A DNA stretch of 64,000 nucleotides, from positions 452,577,096-452,641,095 of the forward strand of contig JASDDO010000026.1 in assembly GCA_030015575.1 (NCBI GenBank), given 5' to 3'. A program made the position numbers and the translations under genes. Below are positions 21,529 through 34,900 of the stretch, piece by piece (within the stretch, counting starts at the first letter, position 1; every line of letters starts with the position of its first letter). Under the pieces are notes generated by a model. That model had not been told where the DNA came from. It saw only the letters and a program-made list of their open reading frames with translations, and did no database searches. The stretch is from Agapanthus africanus. Lineage: Eukaryota > Streptophyta > Magnoliopsida > Asparagales > Amaryllidaceae.

Positions 21529-23685
21529 TGCTGGGTTGCGGCAGCGCCCCGGCCTTCTTTTCGAGGCCAAATGCGGAACAAAAACTTTTTACGAACTGGG
21601 GCTAACAACATCCGAATCTCGGATCGTTCTATTAACCGTAAACTAGAAAACTGTAAAGAGGGTTTCGAGATTATACCGATCGATGCGAGTCCTTCGGTCT
21701 TTAACCTCTGCCCCTTGCATGTTGCGGATGTGCTGATGAAGCCCGCTCTCCGATCTCGCTTGATCTATGATCTTCTCCTCGCCTAAAACTGCGCCACATC
21801 AACGAATCTTTATACGGGCTCCTGCCTCTGAACCGAGGCAACTCGGACACGAAGTTTGCTAGCCGACGTGTCCAAGGTTGATGTAGAGATGATGTAGTAT
21901 ACTTTGTCTTAAATCACCCAAGTTAATGGATGAAGGCTAATCGAAGTTGCCATAAGAGAAGTGTGAGGAAAGATGAGCTTTTGAATGAACAAAGGAATTT
22001 TGTGCAAAAATGTAATGAATCAATTCCCACACTCAAAAAAATGGGGCTGCCCATCAAGTGCTCTCGTCCACAAAGAAGAGGGAGGTGAGGGCAAGAGTAA
22101 GAGAGTGACCACAAGCAAAATGATCTCACAAAAAATATCCTAGGCAAGACCATTAACAATGAATGCAAAGTCACCTCATAAATCACTCAATCAATCAAGA
22201 AAAACCACCAAGAAGTTGATGGAATGGCCTGGGGCCCCAGTGACCGCAGAAAAGCCCCACATTTTGTAAATGCCATTTTTACAAAATAAACCCCGCTCAA
22301 TGGAAAATTCAGCCAAGGGAAAATTCAGCCAAGAACAAAAGAATTGGAATTTGGCCAAATAAAGAATGCAAACTGGGAACTTCAAAAAAGCGATACCGTA
22401 ACAAATTACAGGATAACCCGCAACTGTATATACATACCAGCATTTGTATTCCGACCGAATACAAATGCAATGAGACAAAATATACACAGTATAATACTAG
22501 GATCCGGCTTAAACCAAAACCCGCTAGTATTACCCGTCTGAACCATGACACGTGCTCAAGTTCACGGGAATGTTCGAACCCTGCCATAAAACCATACGGC
22601 CTCTACAACGTTTTCCCCGAACTGGGAAACTTTCTCTGGGGGACTCTAAAGACTCGTCAATACTTTAGCAGTGGGTTTAACCACAAGCCGTCAGTGGTAC
22701 TAGCTGTACATAATGGCTGCCCATGTACAGAGTGAAAGGGAGTCCGATGAGTGATCTCATCCTGGAACCTTACTGAGCCTATGTATGACAATATCCGTAC
22801 AGTCCGGTCCGTTAGTCTATGAGTATCGCATATCGGGCCTAGAGAGCCGGTAAACGTCAGACCCCCAAAAGCGGTATAAGTCGTGTCAGAGTGTAGCCCA
22901 GAACACCCTGAGATACTACTGGAATACCTACCAGTAAATCTGGCTTACCATGGCCGTGGATTTTGTGTAATGGCTCTCCAGACACAGCACGATCTCACCC
23001 CCAATGTTGGGAGAGACGAAACCCCTGCCGATCCGCTCACTGCCTCCATGTGGCTCGGGACTTTACCCAACTAAAAGCTATTTGCACGACTCCTTTGAGC
23101 CGTGGTAGGGTAATAATCAAAGCACAGTGGGAACTCACATGAGACAAATGACGATCTCAGGTCGATAGACTAACCTGTACACATGTCACCTGGGAATTGC
23201 TATCTGACGACAGGTTTTAATAACCAGCTAGCATGTTCCCGGCGAGTCATGTCTGGTGTACTCATAACCCAATGAGCACCTGCATACATCTTAGGTGAAC
23301 CAACTGACACCAATGGCTTGTGAGACCGGCCACCGCCCTCATTAGGGTCTCGACTGTATATACTAGTCTATTCCGGAGTATCGATGCCCTATCTCGAAAC
23401 TCTTGCGACTAGGGTCCACTTTTAAGGATGTGCTTATAGACTATCCAACTCTCACGTATATGATCGTTATCATACTGTTGGTAGTTAAGAAAGAATCCTA
23501 TGGGCTCTATCAACGTGCAATAGTGATATATCATGTCACTTAAAGCAGTACATGATGATAAAGATAAACCAAATAGCATACTATTATCTCGAGTAAGACT
23601 GTCCTACCGGTATAGGCCCTCCCTCAATCATTGCAATCACGTCCCTGCGATCCAATAATTGACTTTGAGGGCACTATATCCAACA
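21529..23685 (-). repeat. 5' LTR of element X
   Basis: This 2157-bp LTR pairs with 3769-5908. It is followed by the TSD GTGTA (23686-23690). The two-stem hairpin is at 22492-22532 (TAATACTAG with CTAGTATTA). Confidence 0.93.
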
Positions 23686-24865
23686 GTGTAGTCTACAAGC
23701 ACATCCTTTAATTGTTCCTAGTCGAGAGAGTATCGAGACAGGGCATCGATATTCCAGAGTAGACTAGTGTGTACGTTACTTGACCCTATAGGGGGTGATG
23801 ATTGATCCCATATCCATTGGTGTTTGACATCAAATATTGTACACAGGTGCTCATTAGAGAATGGGTACACCGAACAGGACTCGCCGAGAACTCCTAGATG
23901 GTACCATACCTATCGTCAGATAGCAATTCTCCGGTGATACTAGTGCAGGTTAGTTTGTAGACCCAAGATTGTCATAGTGTCTTGTGTGGTTCCCACTGTG
24001 CTTTGATTTCCTCCCTACCACGGCTCAAAGGAGTCATGCAAACAGGTGGATTTTGGGTACAGTCCCGAGTCACATAGAGGCAGTGAGCGATAGGAGGGGT
24101 TTCGTCTCTCCCGGTACTACGAGTTGATGTTGCGCTATGCTCGATTGGATATAATAGTAAGTCTCTGGACAGGGCTGATGAGATTTACTGGCAAGTTTTA
24201 TCGGTAGTTTGTCGAACCGTTATGAGCCATACATCGGCATGACTTATCAAGTTACTGGGGTCTGACGATTCCACCTCTAAACTCGATATACGACATATCA
24301 GACGAAGAGACCGGACTGTATAGTAAGTGTTACTTATAGGCTTCATGGGAGTTTGGACAACCATGCTTGTTGATCTTCTATTTGCTCAATACCTGGGTAC
24401 CCGTTACGTCTAGCTAGTACCGCTGACGGCTTTTAGGTAACTGATGTAATCATTATCTATTGCTAGCGTATTGACGAGTCTTTAGAGTCCCACACAGAAA
24501 TTTCCTGGTTCAAGCAAAACGAAGTAGGGAACATATGTTGATATGTGCGGAGGGATGATTAAATACGAGTATGTGATATTATTGAATCAAGTGTTGATTT
24601 GCTAATGTGATATACAGATAAATAATATTAGTCTGTTATATGTGATATAACCGGATTATTAAATCAAGTATTAATTTAATAATATGATATATATTTATAT
24701 TTGATATAATTATATATTAACTAATATTATTAGCTCACTAATTATTTTCTTCATAATATATATATATATATATATATATTATGAAGCATGGTAGGATTTT
24801 CTATTTTGTGAAAATAGAAAATGAAGTGGAAAATGGGGAGGTATTTGAGGGATGGGCAAAGCATG
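23686..24865 (+). repeat. Copia LTR Y, right fragment
   Basis: This continues the plus-strand LTR broken by X. It matches the B-family LTR (31545-31965 then 43708-44400) block for block: 'catcgatattccagagtaga', 'cacggctcaaaggagt', 'cgtattgacgagtctttaga'. Similarity stops near 24740-24865, before the LTR end. No primer site or PPT belonging to Y is present, so Y is a truncated LTR. Its right edge with Z is approximate. Confidence 0.75.
24749..24822. repeat. AT-rich foldback pair
   Basis: 24749-24786 is an almost wholly palindromic (AT)n block bounded by CTTCATAATA and TATTATGAAG. 24796-24822 is a perfect hairpin (ATTTTCTATTTT, GTG loop, AAAATAGAAAAT). Both lie at the junction of LTR Y with the Z leader. 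Confidence 0.85.
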
Positions 24866-25821
24866 GCTTTTGGCGACAGGGGTTCTCTTACAGTCACTTG
24901 GTCGGGACTATAGGGCATGGCTATCTAATAATGTTATCCGGCGAGTATCCGCGTACAAAGCGTGATTCCGACAGACTTTTGATCACATCAAAATCCCGTG
25001 GCGACCGATCAAATGAGACTAAATTGCTAGATTTATAACATTCAAACTAGTTATATCATAACTAATTGTAGATTCCAAATATTGTATCCCATCACATAAT
25101 ACCCAGACGGCGTTAAACTTTTCGATCGATTCATCAAAGTCCCACAATTTCCTGACAACTCAACACTTGAGCACAGTTCAATAATACCCAGAAAATGCCA
25201 CAGTACCTATGCACCAGCCGTAGAAGGGCAAACCCAAGCCTCGCTCATGTTGCCACGGAACTACGGTAAATCCTAGGGTTTGACCGTGGTTCCGCGATCC
25301 AAAAAGTCGAGTTAGGGTTTCATTCTTCTAGAGGGTTCATAGGATTACTTGCATGTTTTTCCGAATACGATAAACTTGGAAAAATGGGTTTTTGACATTC
25401 GATCGAACTTTTTAATTTCGTCTAGACAACATGCGAATAACTCGAAACAATGTTAAAACTACAAATACGAAACACTCCAAATTGTTTATAGTGTAAGATT
25501 ACATCACATGCAAAATTAGCAAAACCAAACAATACCTGAAACACCAAAACCAAGAACCTGGAACACACCAAAAAATTCAACCCAATCCTCCACCAAAAAT
25601 CCGACGTCGCCGGATCTGGGCTACATGTTACCGGCCAATTTCTGAGATGAGGGGTTGGATTTTCTTATGTATTCATGTTGTATCACATACAACATTCTAC
25701 AATTGTTTAAATAATTTTTTTGACAAACATTTAAATTCGACAGAAACCTCATTTTGCCGTTTCAAGTTTCGGAGTATTTCGGTTTCGTAATCTTAACAAA
25801 ATCCGTATAAATTTCTAGCAT
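24866..25821 (-). other. Truncated leader of copia element Z
   Basis: The reverse strand matches the B leader (about 46000-46300), for example the block translating in a non-functional frame as SYSHLVG...GEYPRT. No coding function is implied. It also holds the CC[GA]CGGAAC / CCGTGGTTCC pair (about 25252-25300). The leader is cut off at ~24866, so the three-hairpin array and all coding sequence of Z are absent. Confidence 0.7.
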
Positions 25822-25834
25822 GGTTATGATACCA
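25822..25834 (-). promoter_or_regulatory. Primer-binding site of element Z
   Basis: The plus strand reads GGTTATGATACCA, two mismatches from the initiator tRNA-Met 3' end. The LTR begins TGAAGGG at 25836. Confidence 0.8.
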
Positions 25835-25835
25835 C

Positions 25836-27859
25836 TGAAGGGTTGCCTAGCACGGCAGCAAGGTTTCGGGAGGCATCGTCCATGCCAAATTCAAAAAATT
25901 TCCGTTCTAGCTAACCCTAACCATGAATCGTTAACTAGAAATCGTACAGAAAGTAATGCAAGCAACTTTGCAAAAGAAGTGAGCAAGGAATACAACCTTT
26001 GTAGACTAGCCCTTCACTTCAATAGCTCCATGTAGTAGTCCCCTTCACTGCGATCGTGAACTCCAGACTCTAGAGAGGCTCCCTTGAAGAAACGAACATA
26101 CTTGCTTCGAAGACTTCGAGGCCGAAGATGATCTACGTCGAAGAGACACTAACCCAACCTATCTCTTCACTAATTATGGAATTAGTGAAGCAAACACCCT
26201 ATACTAAATGGCATGTAGTAGAGGATGATGAAGTAGGAATTTTTCTCACATTAGAAATCATTTTCTCACAAGGTTTCATCACTTTTGTCAAAATCAAGAG
26301 AGCTCACGAATGAGGAAGAAGAAGATGAAGTTGTGATGAACTCAAGAATGAACATATGAGGTTACAAATGCAACCATGGTCACAAAACATCATGCCTAAC
26401 CATTGTAGAGAATAAACCATACACTAAGGTTAAGGGTTGGGTTAATAAATATCCTAAGCTAGACAAACAAGTTGACTTGGTCAATAGTTATCTTGTTTGC
26501 ACAAAATATCTACCATGACTAAACCAAATGTTTGAATTAGCTTAAAAAAAATAAAACCCTAGCTTAACCTTAGCATGGTATAAGTCTCATACATACATGT
26601 TGCATGTGTAACCTAGCATGACACATTAATATATATCACATATATAATAAGTGTGCAAAAAGAAAACAATACATTTAACATATATCACATATATATCAAT
26701 GTATCATCAAGTGAGAAAAATGAATACTTAAGTGAGCTAATATCAGTTAATGTAATGTAATATATCAAATATATAATTATACATTAAATTATTAAATCAA
26801 CACTTGATTTAATAATCCGGTCATATCACATATATCCGACTAATATCAAATGTATCCTTTTATCAAATCAACACTTGATCCGATAACCCGGCTATATCAC
26901 ATATAACCTATCGATACATATATCGCGAGAATAGAATACGGTATCACATACACGCATTAATCTCGGTCCCGCACACATCACATATGTGCTCCTACTCCAT
27001 TTCGCTTGAGCCAGGAAACCTCTGTGTAGGACTCTAAAGACTCATCAATACGCCGGCAGTAGGTGATGATCATATCAAACGCCCACAAGCCGCAAGCGGT
27101 CTTCTAAACGTAACGGCCACCCGGGTATTGAGCGATCAGAAGATCAACAAGCAAGCGTACTCGTACTCCTGCGAATCCAATCAGTAACACTACCGTACAG
27201 TCCAGTCTCTTCATCTGATATGTCGCATATCACGGCCTGGGGGTGGTGTAATGTCAGACCCCAATATCCTGATAAGTCATGTCGATGCAAGGTCTATAAC
27301 GGTTCAAGAAACTACTGATAACACCTACCAGTAGATCTCAGCAACCCTGGCCCGGGATTTCCTGTTATGGCCAATCGAGCATAGCGCAACATCAACTCCC
27401 TATACCGGGAGAGACGAAACCCCTCCTATCGCTCATTGTCTTCATGTGACTCCGGACTGTACCTAAAAGCCACCGTTTTGCACGTTCTCTTAAACGTGGT
27501 AAGGTGGAAATCAAAGCACAGTGGGAATCACACAAGACTCTATGACGATCTCGGGTCTACAGACTAACCTGTACCAGTGTCACTAGAGAACTGCTATCCG
27601 ACGATAGGTATAATACCATCTAGGAGTTCTCAGCGAGTCCGTTCAGTGTACCCAGTCTCCACTGACCACCCATACACCATCTTTGATGTCAAACACCGAT
27701 AGATATGGGATCATTCGCTGCCCATCATATGGGTCAAGATGCGTATACGCTAGTCTACTCTAGAGTATCGATGTCCTGTCTCGATACACCCTTGACTAGG
27801 AACAGTTATAGGATGTACTTATGGACTACCTCTGGCCCTACTAGTATGATCTCCATCAT
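25836..27859 (-). repeat. 5' LTR of element Z, B family, truncated
   Basis: This is the reverse complement of a B-type LTR. The inner end TGAAGGGTTGCC corresponds to B's TGTAGGGTTCC, and the block 'gactctaaagactcatcaat' is shared near 27030. It also shares the reversed 'ggatgtacttatggactacc' block near 27813. Roughly the outermost 190 bp are replaced at 27860 by a LARD-family LTR. A perfect 11-bp hairpin (CTTCACTAATT with AATTAGTGAAG) lies at 26165-26190. Confidence 0.8.
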
Positions 27860-30800
27860 TGTCATGACCTGAAAAGTACGGAGCATGACCGACACTTAAA
27901 TTATGAAACGTCTCGAGGCGTACGTAATCTAAGTAAGCCAAAACCCAGAAATCAAAACCAAAGAAGAGTAGAGTGAAGGAAAAACCAATTAAAAGCGAGT
28001 AGTTTTAGTCAACATAGGCCGAAGTATGTATTTTTAAAATCTCAAGTATTTTCTTAAAATTTCGGCGGAGTTTCCTTTGTAAATACTGGCCCCAAATGGG
28101 ATACAACATGAATAGTATACGAAATGAAACAAAAAGGAATTCCCAAGCAGGAGCTAGCTCTTCGTTAATCGACAGTCAGAACCACGCAAGCAATAATATA
28201 CAACGCCGAAGGGCGAGAATCAAACCCAAAAGAAACTCAAAACATCAAGAAAACCTAAGAATACCACAACGCGCGACTCTAAGGTCGAAATAATAACAAA
28301 TCTGGTCTTCTATCTCTCTCAAATATACAATCTGGTTGATGGAGTTTCTAGATACAACAGAAATAATAAATAAACAATGGTGGTCCTAATGCAAAGAACC
28401 CACCTACCAAAGCAATCACCCGGAAGGAACAGTGTGCCAGCAAAGCCGTAACGAAATCTGTACGGCAAAACCTGCAAGAAACTGTGGCACAACGGGGGTG
28501 AGTTGCCAACTCGTGAGTTGAAAACATCTACGAGTAGAAATCGAATGCATAACACTATCCTAGGTCATATCAGGTAATATCCTCAAATAATATCCAGATC
28601 CATCAACATGTAAGTGCAATACTACGTGCTCGTGTCAGTGCCTCAGATAGCTAGATATCAGATATATGATGTATGAATGCGTGAATATGATATGCAATTG
28701 CTATACAAATGAAAGCAGAATACATCATGATGGAAAACTGTTTTCTTATTTAATGAAATTTCTATATGTATACCAATCAAGTATCATCAATGAATGCAAC
28801 AGAGAAATCAGTGTCAAGTATCGACACAAAACATAAGTCTCAGTATCTCAATATCAATCTCAATATCTCAAATCTCAAATATCAATATCTCAGGCATCCG
28901 TATCATCTGCAGTATCGGCCCGCGGGCTTCGGCAGAATGGATCAGACCATATCATCAATCTCATGGCCACGAACGATATCCTCCATATATCCGCCGCACC
29001 AGGTAAAATCACCTGTAGGTAGTCTCCCCCTGCCTGGCTCATCGTCTACTACTCGAACTTCTTGCCCCGGGGTACCAGACCGGGTCCACCATGTACCCAC
29101 AGACGGTTCATCCAACTCCTCGAATCGGGTCTCGAAAACTATCTCAGAACCGAGAAAACATCATGGTGGACACTACTTATCATATCAAGGAAAAACCACA
29201 TTTTTCTCTTTAAAATACATCATCAGTTTTAAAACATTCACATGCGGTTTCCAAATCCAGAAAATATCAAGACAGATCCGAAAACATCAAATCACCATGT
29301 CAATGAAAGTGAAAACCGACATAATGTCCATAATACTATATAACCAACGAATATATGAATGCATCTGATATCATACAATGAATACGATAGTTTAACTAGC
29401 ATATGAAAGCTATAACATATTGCAACATCAGCTATCAAGCTATGTCAGTAAAATGGTATTTTCTAAAGTGTACGTGACATGGCAATTACCGATGATGATG
29501 TGTGTGAGCCGGCAAGCAAGTGTATGTGGAGCATACGCATCATCGGTAATGGTGCTGGTGTCCTGACAGCATGGTTCATAATCACTAAGTACAGAATAAA
29601 CATGCAATGAGTCGATAACAACATGATAAATGGAAATGAGTAGTAATTGCAACAAGAATATGTGGAACATGAATGATAATGTAACAATAAGGAATCTACA
29701 ACTGTGTTATACTGTTTTGCCGTTTGAAAAAGTACGAATCGTGGTGTTTTGAAAATAAGGGCTACGGTGTTTTCAAGAAAAGGTGTCTTTTGAAATATCC
29801 GTAATATCCCTCACCATGTCTTTAAAATTCTCACGATTCGTTAGTTTTGGAAATAGGTATGACTCGGGTCCAGTCTAACATCTACTAGGTAAACTACAGG
29901 TCTAACTAAGAACCAATCGAAGGGGAATGGAAACCACCTAAATCTGAGTTGATATATATATACATGTACACTAGTCGGTGATCCCGCCTCAATAATATCA
30001 CGTACGATACGACATATCTTATGACATCCTCGAATCAAGAGTGCGGATCTATCGTTAATATATAGCTCGTACGGTAAATCCGTCGTACGCCCTCCCAAAT
30101 CTGGGTACGGATCAAATGTCACATCTATCACATTAATCATCTGGTATTCTCTTTATCAAATATCATGATCAGGGTACTGATCTACGTCTAGTACAATACT
30201 GATACCATCTATGAAATGCATGTGTGTGTATGAAAACACCACGCCTAAAGAACCCGCTAAAATATCATGTCGTATCTCAAATACGGACCATATCACATCA
30301 CCGTTCTCATGGCCTCAAGCCCAATCTCATCGACTCATCTTTAAATATCATACAATATCCTCAACATTCATGCATTTGTATATGAATGTATATATATGCA
30401 TAGTCCCATACCCATGCATATATACATATATACACATTCCCATATACGCACAAGAAAATGATGTATGCAACTGTATATGTGTGCGTGTATGCAAATCCTT
30501 ACTCCAGGGTTGCGATTTAGAAACCAACCAAAGCCTTCCTCCGTTCCTCGCTAACACTAATCCATAAGCTCCTAAGGCTTTTCTTACTAGGTGTACATAT
30601 CTCACATTAACATATAAAAGTATAACGTTACCACATCACATCATTTCTCATAACTTTGCGGGGGTGCTATACGCCATCCACCCGACTTCTCCCCGTAGAT
30701 ATAAATCTACTCACCTGATCTTCGCTCGCCGGTGCTGACGTTGCCACGCGCTTGCTTGTCGTATCGAAGTTCACATGGGGTACCTACATGTCACAACGTA

Positions 30801-31314
30801 TCGTATCGCATAAAAACCCAATTCGAAATCGAAACGGCATACGAAAATCTAATCGGCACGCGTATCACGCGTAGGTCAAAACCTATCGCCTACGCATGCA
30901 AGAATAGCCAAACCAACCCTCGATGTCGATGTACAAACATCAACCATCGAGAAAAACCCAAACACCCCAATCGTGTTTTCACAACATACTAAATATACAT
31001 ATGAAATAGGGTTTAAATCATCAAAACATCAAATTCGCTTTAAAACCTATTTTTCCGAAACCCAGTAAGCAAAATTAACCGTTTTAGTACAAAATCTTGA
31101 CATTTAAACAAATCTAGCGGCCACAATATTCACTAAATATCTTAAATAAGTCATACAAACCTTTTCAATAATTTAATCTCATTAATTTTAATAAAACCCA
31201 AAATTCTAGTTTGCAATTTTATCCAATTTTAACAATTTCAAGCAAAAATGCACAAAACAATAACTAAGCTTGGTTTTGCATGATCCAAAATATTAAACTA
31301 TAATTTATAATGTT
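27860..31314 (-). repeat. Diverged LARD-family LTR remnant
   Basis: The plus strand begins TGTCATGACC, the reverse complement of the LARD LTR end (GGTCGTGACA). Colinear reversed similarity to LARD LTR 31966-36109 then follows. Anchors are the 'gagttgccaactcgtgagtt' block near 28500 (reversed match near 35430), a hairpin at 29485-29550, and 'agatataaatctactcacct' near 30696 (reversed match near 33411). It is inserted in LTR Z. It is interrupted by element B at 31315-31319, and its 5' part is either lost or diverged beyond recognition in 63152-63437. Confidence 0.8.
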
Positions 31315-31319
31315 AATAA

Positions 31320-31965
31320 TGTTAGTTATATGTATGCCCTAGAGGCCATTACTATACATAGGATGTATATTGTAGTGGATGCTTGGACATATATAGGGAG
31401 GACTTTCTTGCTCGACATGACAGTATGCTATCTGGTTGCTCTTTATCTTAACGTATACACTGATTGTCTCTCTGTTACATGTTGGTAAAGCCCTTAGGAT
31501 ATGTACTTGACTACCTGGACTGTGATGCGGATCATACTAGTGGGGACATGGTAGTCCATAAGTACATCCTTCAAGGTCCCTAGTCGTGGGTGTATCGAGC
31601 GGGGCATCGATATACCAGAGTAGACTAGCGTATACCTTCTCGACCCATACAGATGGGCGATGGATGATCCCATATCCATTGGTGTTTGACATCAGAGATG
31701 ATATACGGGTGCTCAGTGGAGACTGGGTACATTGGACGGACTCGCCGAGAACTCCCAGATGGTATTATACCTTACGTCAGATGGCAGTTCTCTGGTGACA
31801 CTGGTACAGAGTAGTCTGTTGACCCTAGATCGTCATAGAGACTTGTGTGATTCCCACTGTGCTTTGATTTCCACCTTACCACGTCCAAGAGGGCGTGCAA
31901 AATGGTGGTTTTTGGGTACAGTCCCGAATCACATGGAGGCAATGAGCGATAGGAGGGGATTCGTC
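31320..31965 (+). repeat. 5' LTR of element B, first part
   Basis: The first 646 bp of the LTR, ending in TCGTC (31961-31965), the left TSD of the LARD-like element. It resumes at 43708. It is near-identical to 60946-61591. Confidence 0.95.
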
Positions 31966-34900
31966 TGTAACGTTTCAAAATAATAAAATATTATTTTTGA
32001 GAATTTTTCTAATTTAATATTATTTTAATGAATATTTTAATATTCTGGTATAATTAAATACAAATAAATGGGGAAAAATTTTAGAAAATTCTAAGATAGG
32101 GTATTTTATAGAGTCATGCCATTTTAAAGTTTTTAAGATTAGCTATATGCTAATATAGTGCTAATCGCGATTAAAAATCGCTAATCGGATTTTTAGCTTT
32201 TTTGTGAAAAAATGTGCACATATCATTTTCTACACTTGTGTTGCTTGTGCATTTCTACCATGGCTTTTCTTTTGGGTCTACTATTCAAGTGAGAAGAGTT
32301 TAGTGAAGAAAAGAAAAGAAAAGGTTTCATGATGAGAGAGAGAAAGGGACCAAGTCAACCTTCACCTTTTTGAACCATACCCTATCATTTTTCCTTCTCC
32401 TTTTCTCTCCCCTCTCATGAAGAGCTGCTGCTGCTCCTGCTCCCTCTCATTTCCCTCCCCTTCAATTCATAGATCCCTCTCATTTCCCTCACCAAAACCC
32501 TATTCCCACTTCACAAAACTTGCTCCCGACCACACTAGCTACACTTTGAACCTAGCAAGATTAGATTTGGAGGACTTTGAGCAACTCAAGAAAATTCTTG
32601 AGTTGCCAAATGAGGTAATTTCTGGATCATTAGATTAGATTTTGCATTACTTATACCCCTATGTTAAAATTGAATCGATATCGGGTGGTGTTGTGGACTT
32701 AAAGGAAACCTAGTTAGGGTTTGAGGAAATTGTGAGTTGTAGTGTGAAATTGAGCTTAGTGGAGGCTGCACAAACACCCTAGTGATGGAATTGAGACCCA
32801 AACCTGAGATTTGAAACCCGGAATACGGATTTAGAAAACTGATATCGGAGATATTGTGAAATCTGTGAAGGTTTTAGGAATCTGCTATCACCCCGAGACC
32901 CCTAAAATAAAATTGAGCTGACAGTGAGTCGTGCAGGCACTTAGGAAGCTACCACCAAGACCCGAGCCCCTAATTCAAACCCATGGCCGCAGATTTAATC
33001 ATTCTGGCCGCAATTTGCGGCCAGAGTAGAGGGGAATGGGTTCATTTTTGTTCTAGGGCTCATTTTGCACTAAATTAGACCCCTCCTATATACAGTTTTG
33101 GCTAATTGTCACCTGGGGAAAATCTGGAAGCATTTTGGTGTGTTTTAGGCTATGTTTTCCGTATTTTAAAATGCACTTCTTGCTATTTGGATTTGTATTT
33201 GGTTTTCGGGTGTTCGTACATCGACAACAGGGATTGTTTGATTGATTTGCACGTATAGGCCATAGGTTCCAACCTATGAGCACACTGTGCGCTGTATCGG
33301 TTTTCTGCCTCGATTTTAATACGTATTGCGACTGTTTATTATTCTAGGTACCCTCGCAAGGATTCCGAGGCGAAGGAGCATGGCGTCATCAATTTCGGCA
33401 AGCGAAGACCAGGTGAGTAGATTTATATCTACGGGGAGAAGTCGGGTGGATGGCGTATAGCACCCCCGCAGTCCGTGGTGATGTATAGGAATACGTATAC
33501 ACACATATATTTATTACGTGTTGTTAAGATTATTGATGGTAATAATAGAATTATCAATGTTAAGGATGTATTGGTGTGGTATAGTGCGAACCCTAAAGTA
33601 GTGGTTGCACTCACACATACACGTACACGTATACTTGCATACATTCTTTCATCTATCTGTGCGCATTAGGAGGTGTGTATATCTACACATGGGTAAGGGA
33701 CTATGTGTTCATATACGGGATTTGAGGCCGTGAGATTCGGCGATATGACAGAGTTCGTAATTGAGGTGCGACATGATAGTTTTAGCGAGCCTTTGGGCAT
33801 GTGTTTTACCCCGCATTCATATTTATATAGATGGTATCGATGGTACTAGACTTAGATTTGTACCAGCGATAATGTGATATGATGGTAATGATACCTGATA
33901 CATGATGAGATGGATGTGATATTGACCCGTACCTAGCTATTGCGATGCCGTACGACGATTTACCGTACGAGCTTTATATTGATGTTAGATCCGCACTCAT
34001 GACTCGAGGATGTTATATGATATACCGTATCATACGTGATACTATTGAGGCGAGATCACCGACTATTGTATATATATGTGTATATCGACTCAGATGTAGG
34101 TGGTTTCATACCCCTCCTGTTTAGATTACCTGGTAGACATTAGACTGACCAGAGTCATACCTATTTCAAAACTAACGAATCGGTGATATTTTAAAGATAG
34201 ACAAAAAGGGATTCTACGGGTATTTTCAAACGAAGTATCTTTTCTTAAAACACCGTAACCTTTATTTTATTAAAAACCCCGATTCGTCTTATTTCAAATG
34301 TCAAGGCTGTATGATATATTTATTGAGGCAGGTTCTTTACTGTTGCGGGATTATTCGATTCCGTATATTCATGCTGTTTGCATTGCATCGCTTATATTGT
34401 TGATATATTTCAGTCATACTGCTAGGACACCAGCACAATTATCGATGATGCATATGTTCCACGTACACTTGTCTGCCGGCTCACACACTTCATCATCGAT
34501 AATTGCCATGTCACTACACTGTATTACTGTTGCATTCAGTGTATGTTGCTTACATTTCTTTACATGTCGCATACGTCATGCTTTCTGATTATACGCATTG
34601 AGATATGTTGTTTCCATGATATTTCTGGTTTTCGGGAACCGTGGGTGTTTCAAAAAGAGAATATGTAATTGTTTTAAAACCCGGTTACCCTTGATATGAT
34701 ATTTCAGTGCGTCCACCATGTGTTTTCTCGGTGCTGAGAGCGACATGTGAAACCCGATTCGAGGAGGCGGATGAGGCCGATTGCGGGTACATAGTGGACC
34801 CGTTATGGTTCCCCGGGGCAAGAAATGTTTTTCGTGGAGTATACGATGAGCCTGGCAGGGTGGCGAGTACCTACCGGTGATTGGTTGGACCGGACGGTTA

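Larger units (their letters stand above)
3769..23685 (-). mobile_element. Ty1/copia element X, interrupted by element A
   Basis: This is a complete but decayed minus-strand copia retrotransposon. It has LTRs at 3769-5908 and 21529-23685, a polypurine tract at 5909-5919 and an initiator-Met primer site at 21516-21528. It is flanked by perfect 5-bp duplications GTGTA (3764-3768 and 23686-23690). Removing the nested element A (10,076 bp plus 5-bp TSD) leaves about 9.8 kb, matching the other copia elements here. The coding region is pseudogenised throughout. X lies inside a plus-strand LTR (Y). Confidence 0.93.

Noticed and set aside
28838-28892. ATCTCAAT-type short tandem repeats
   Set aside because: Low-copy, imperfect simple sequence within a decayed LTR; no evident role.
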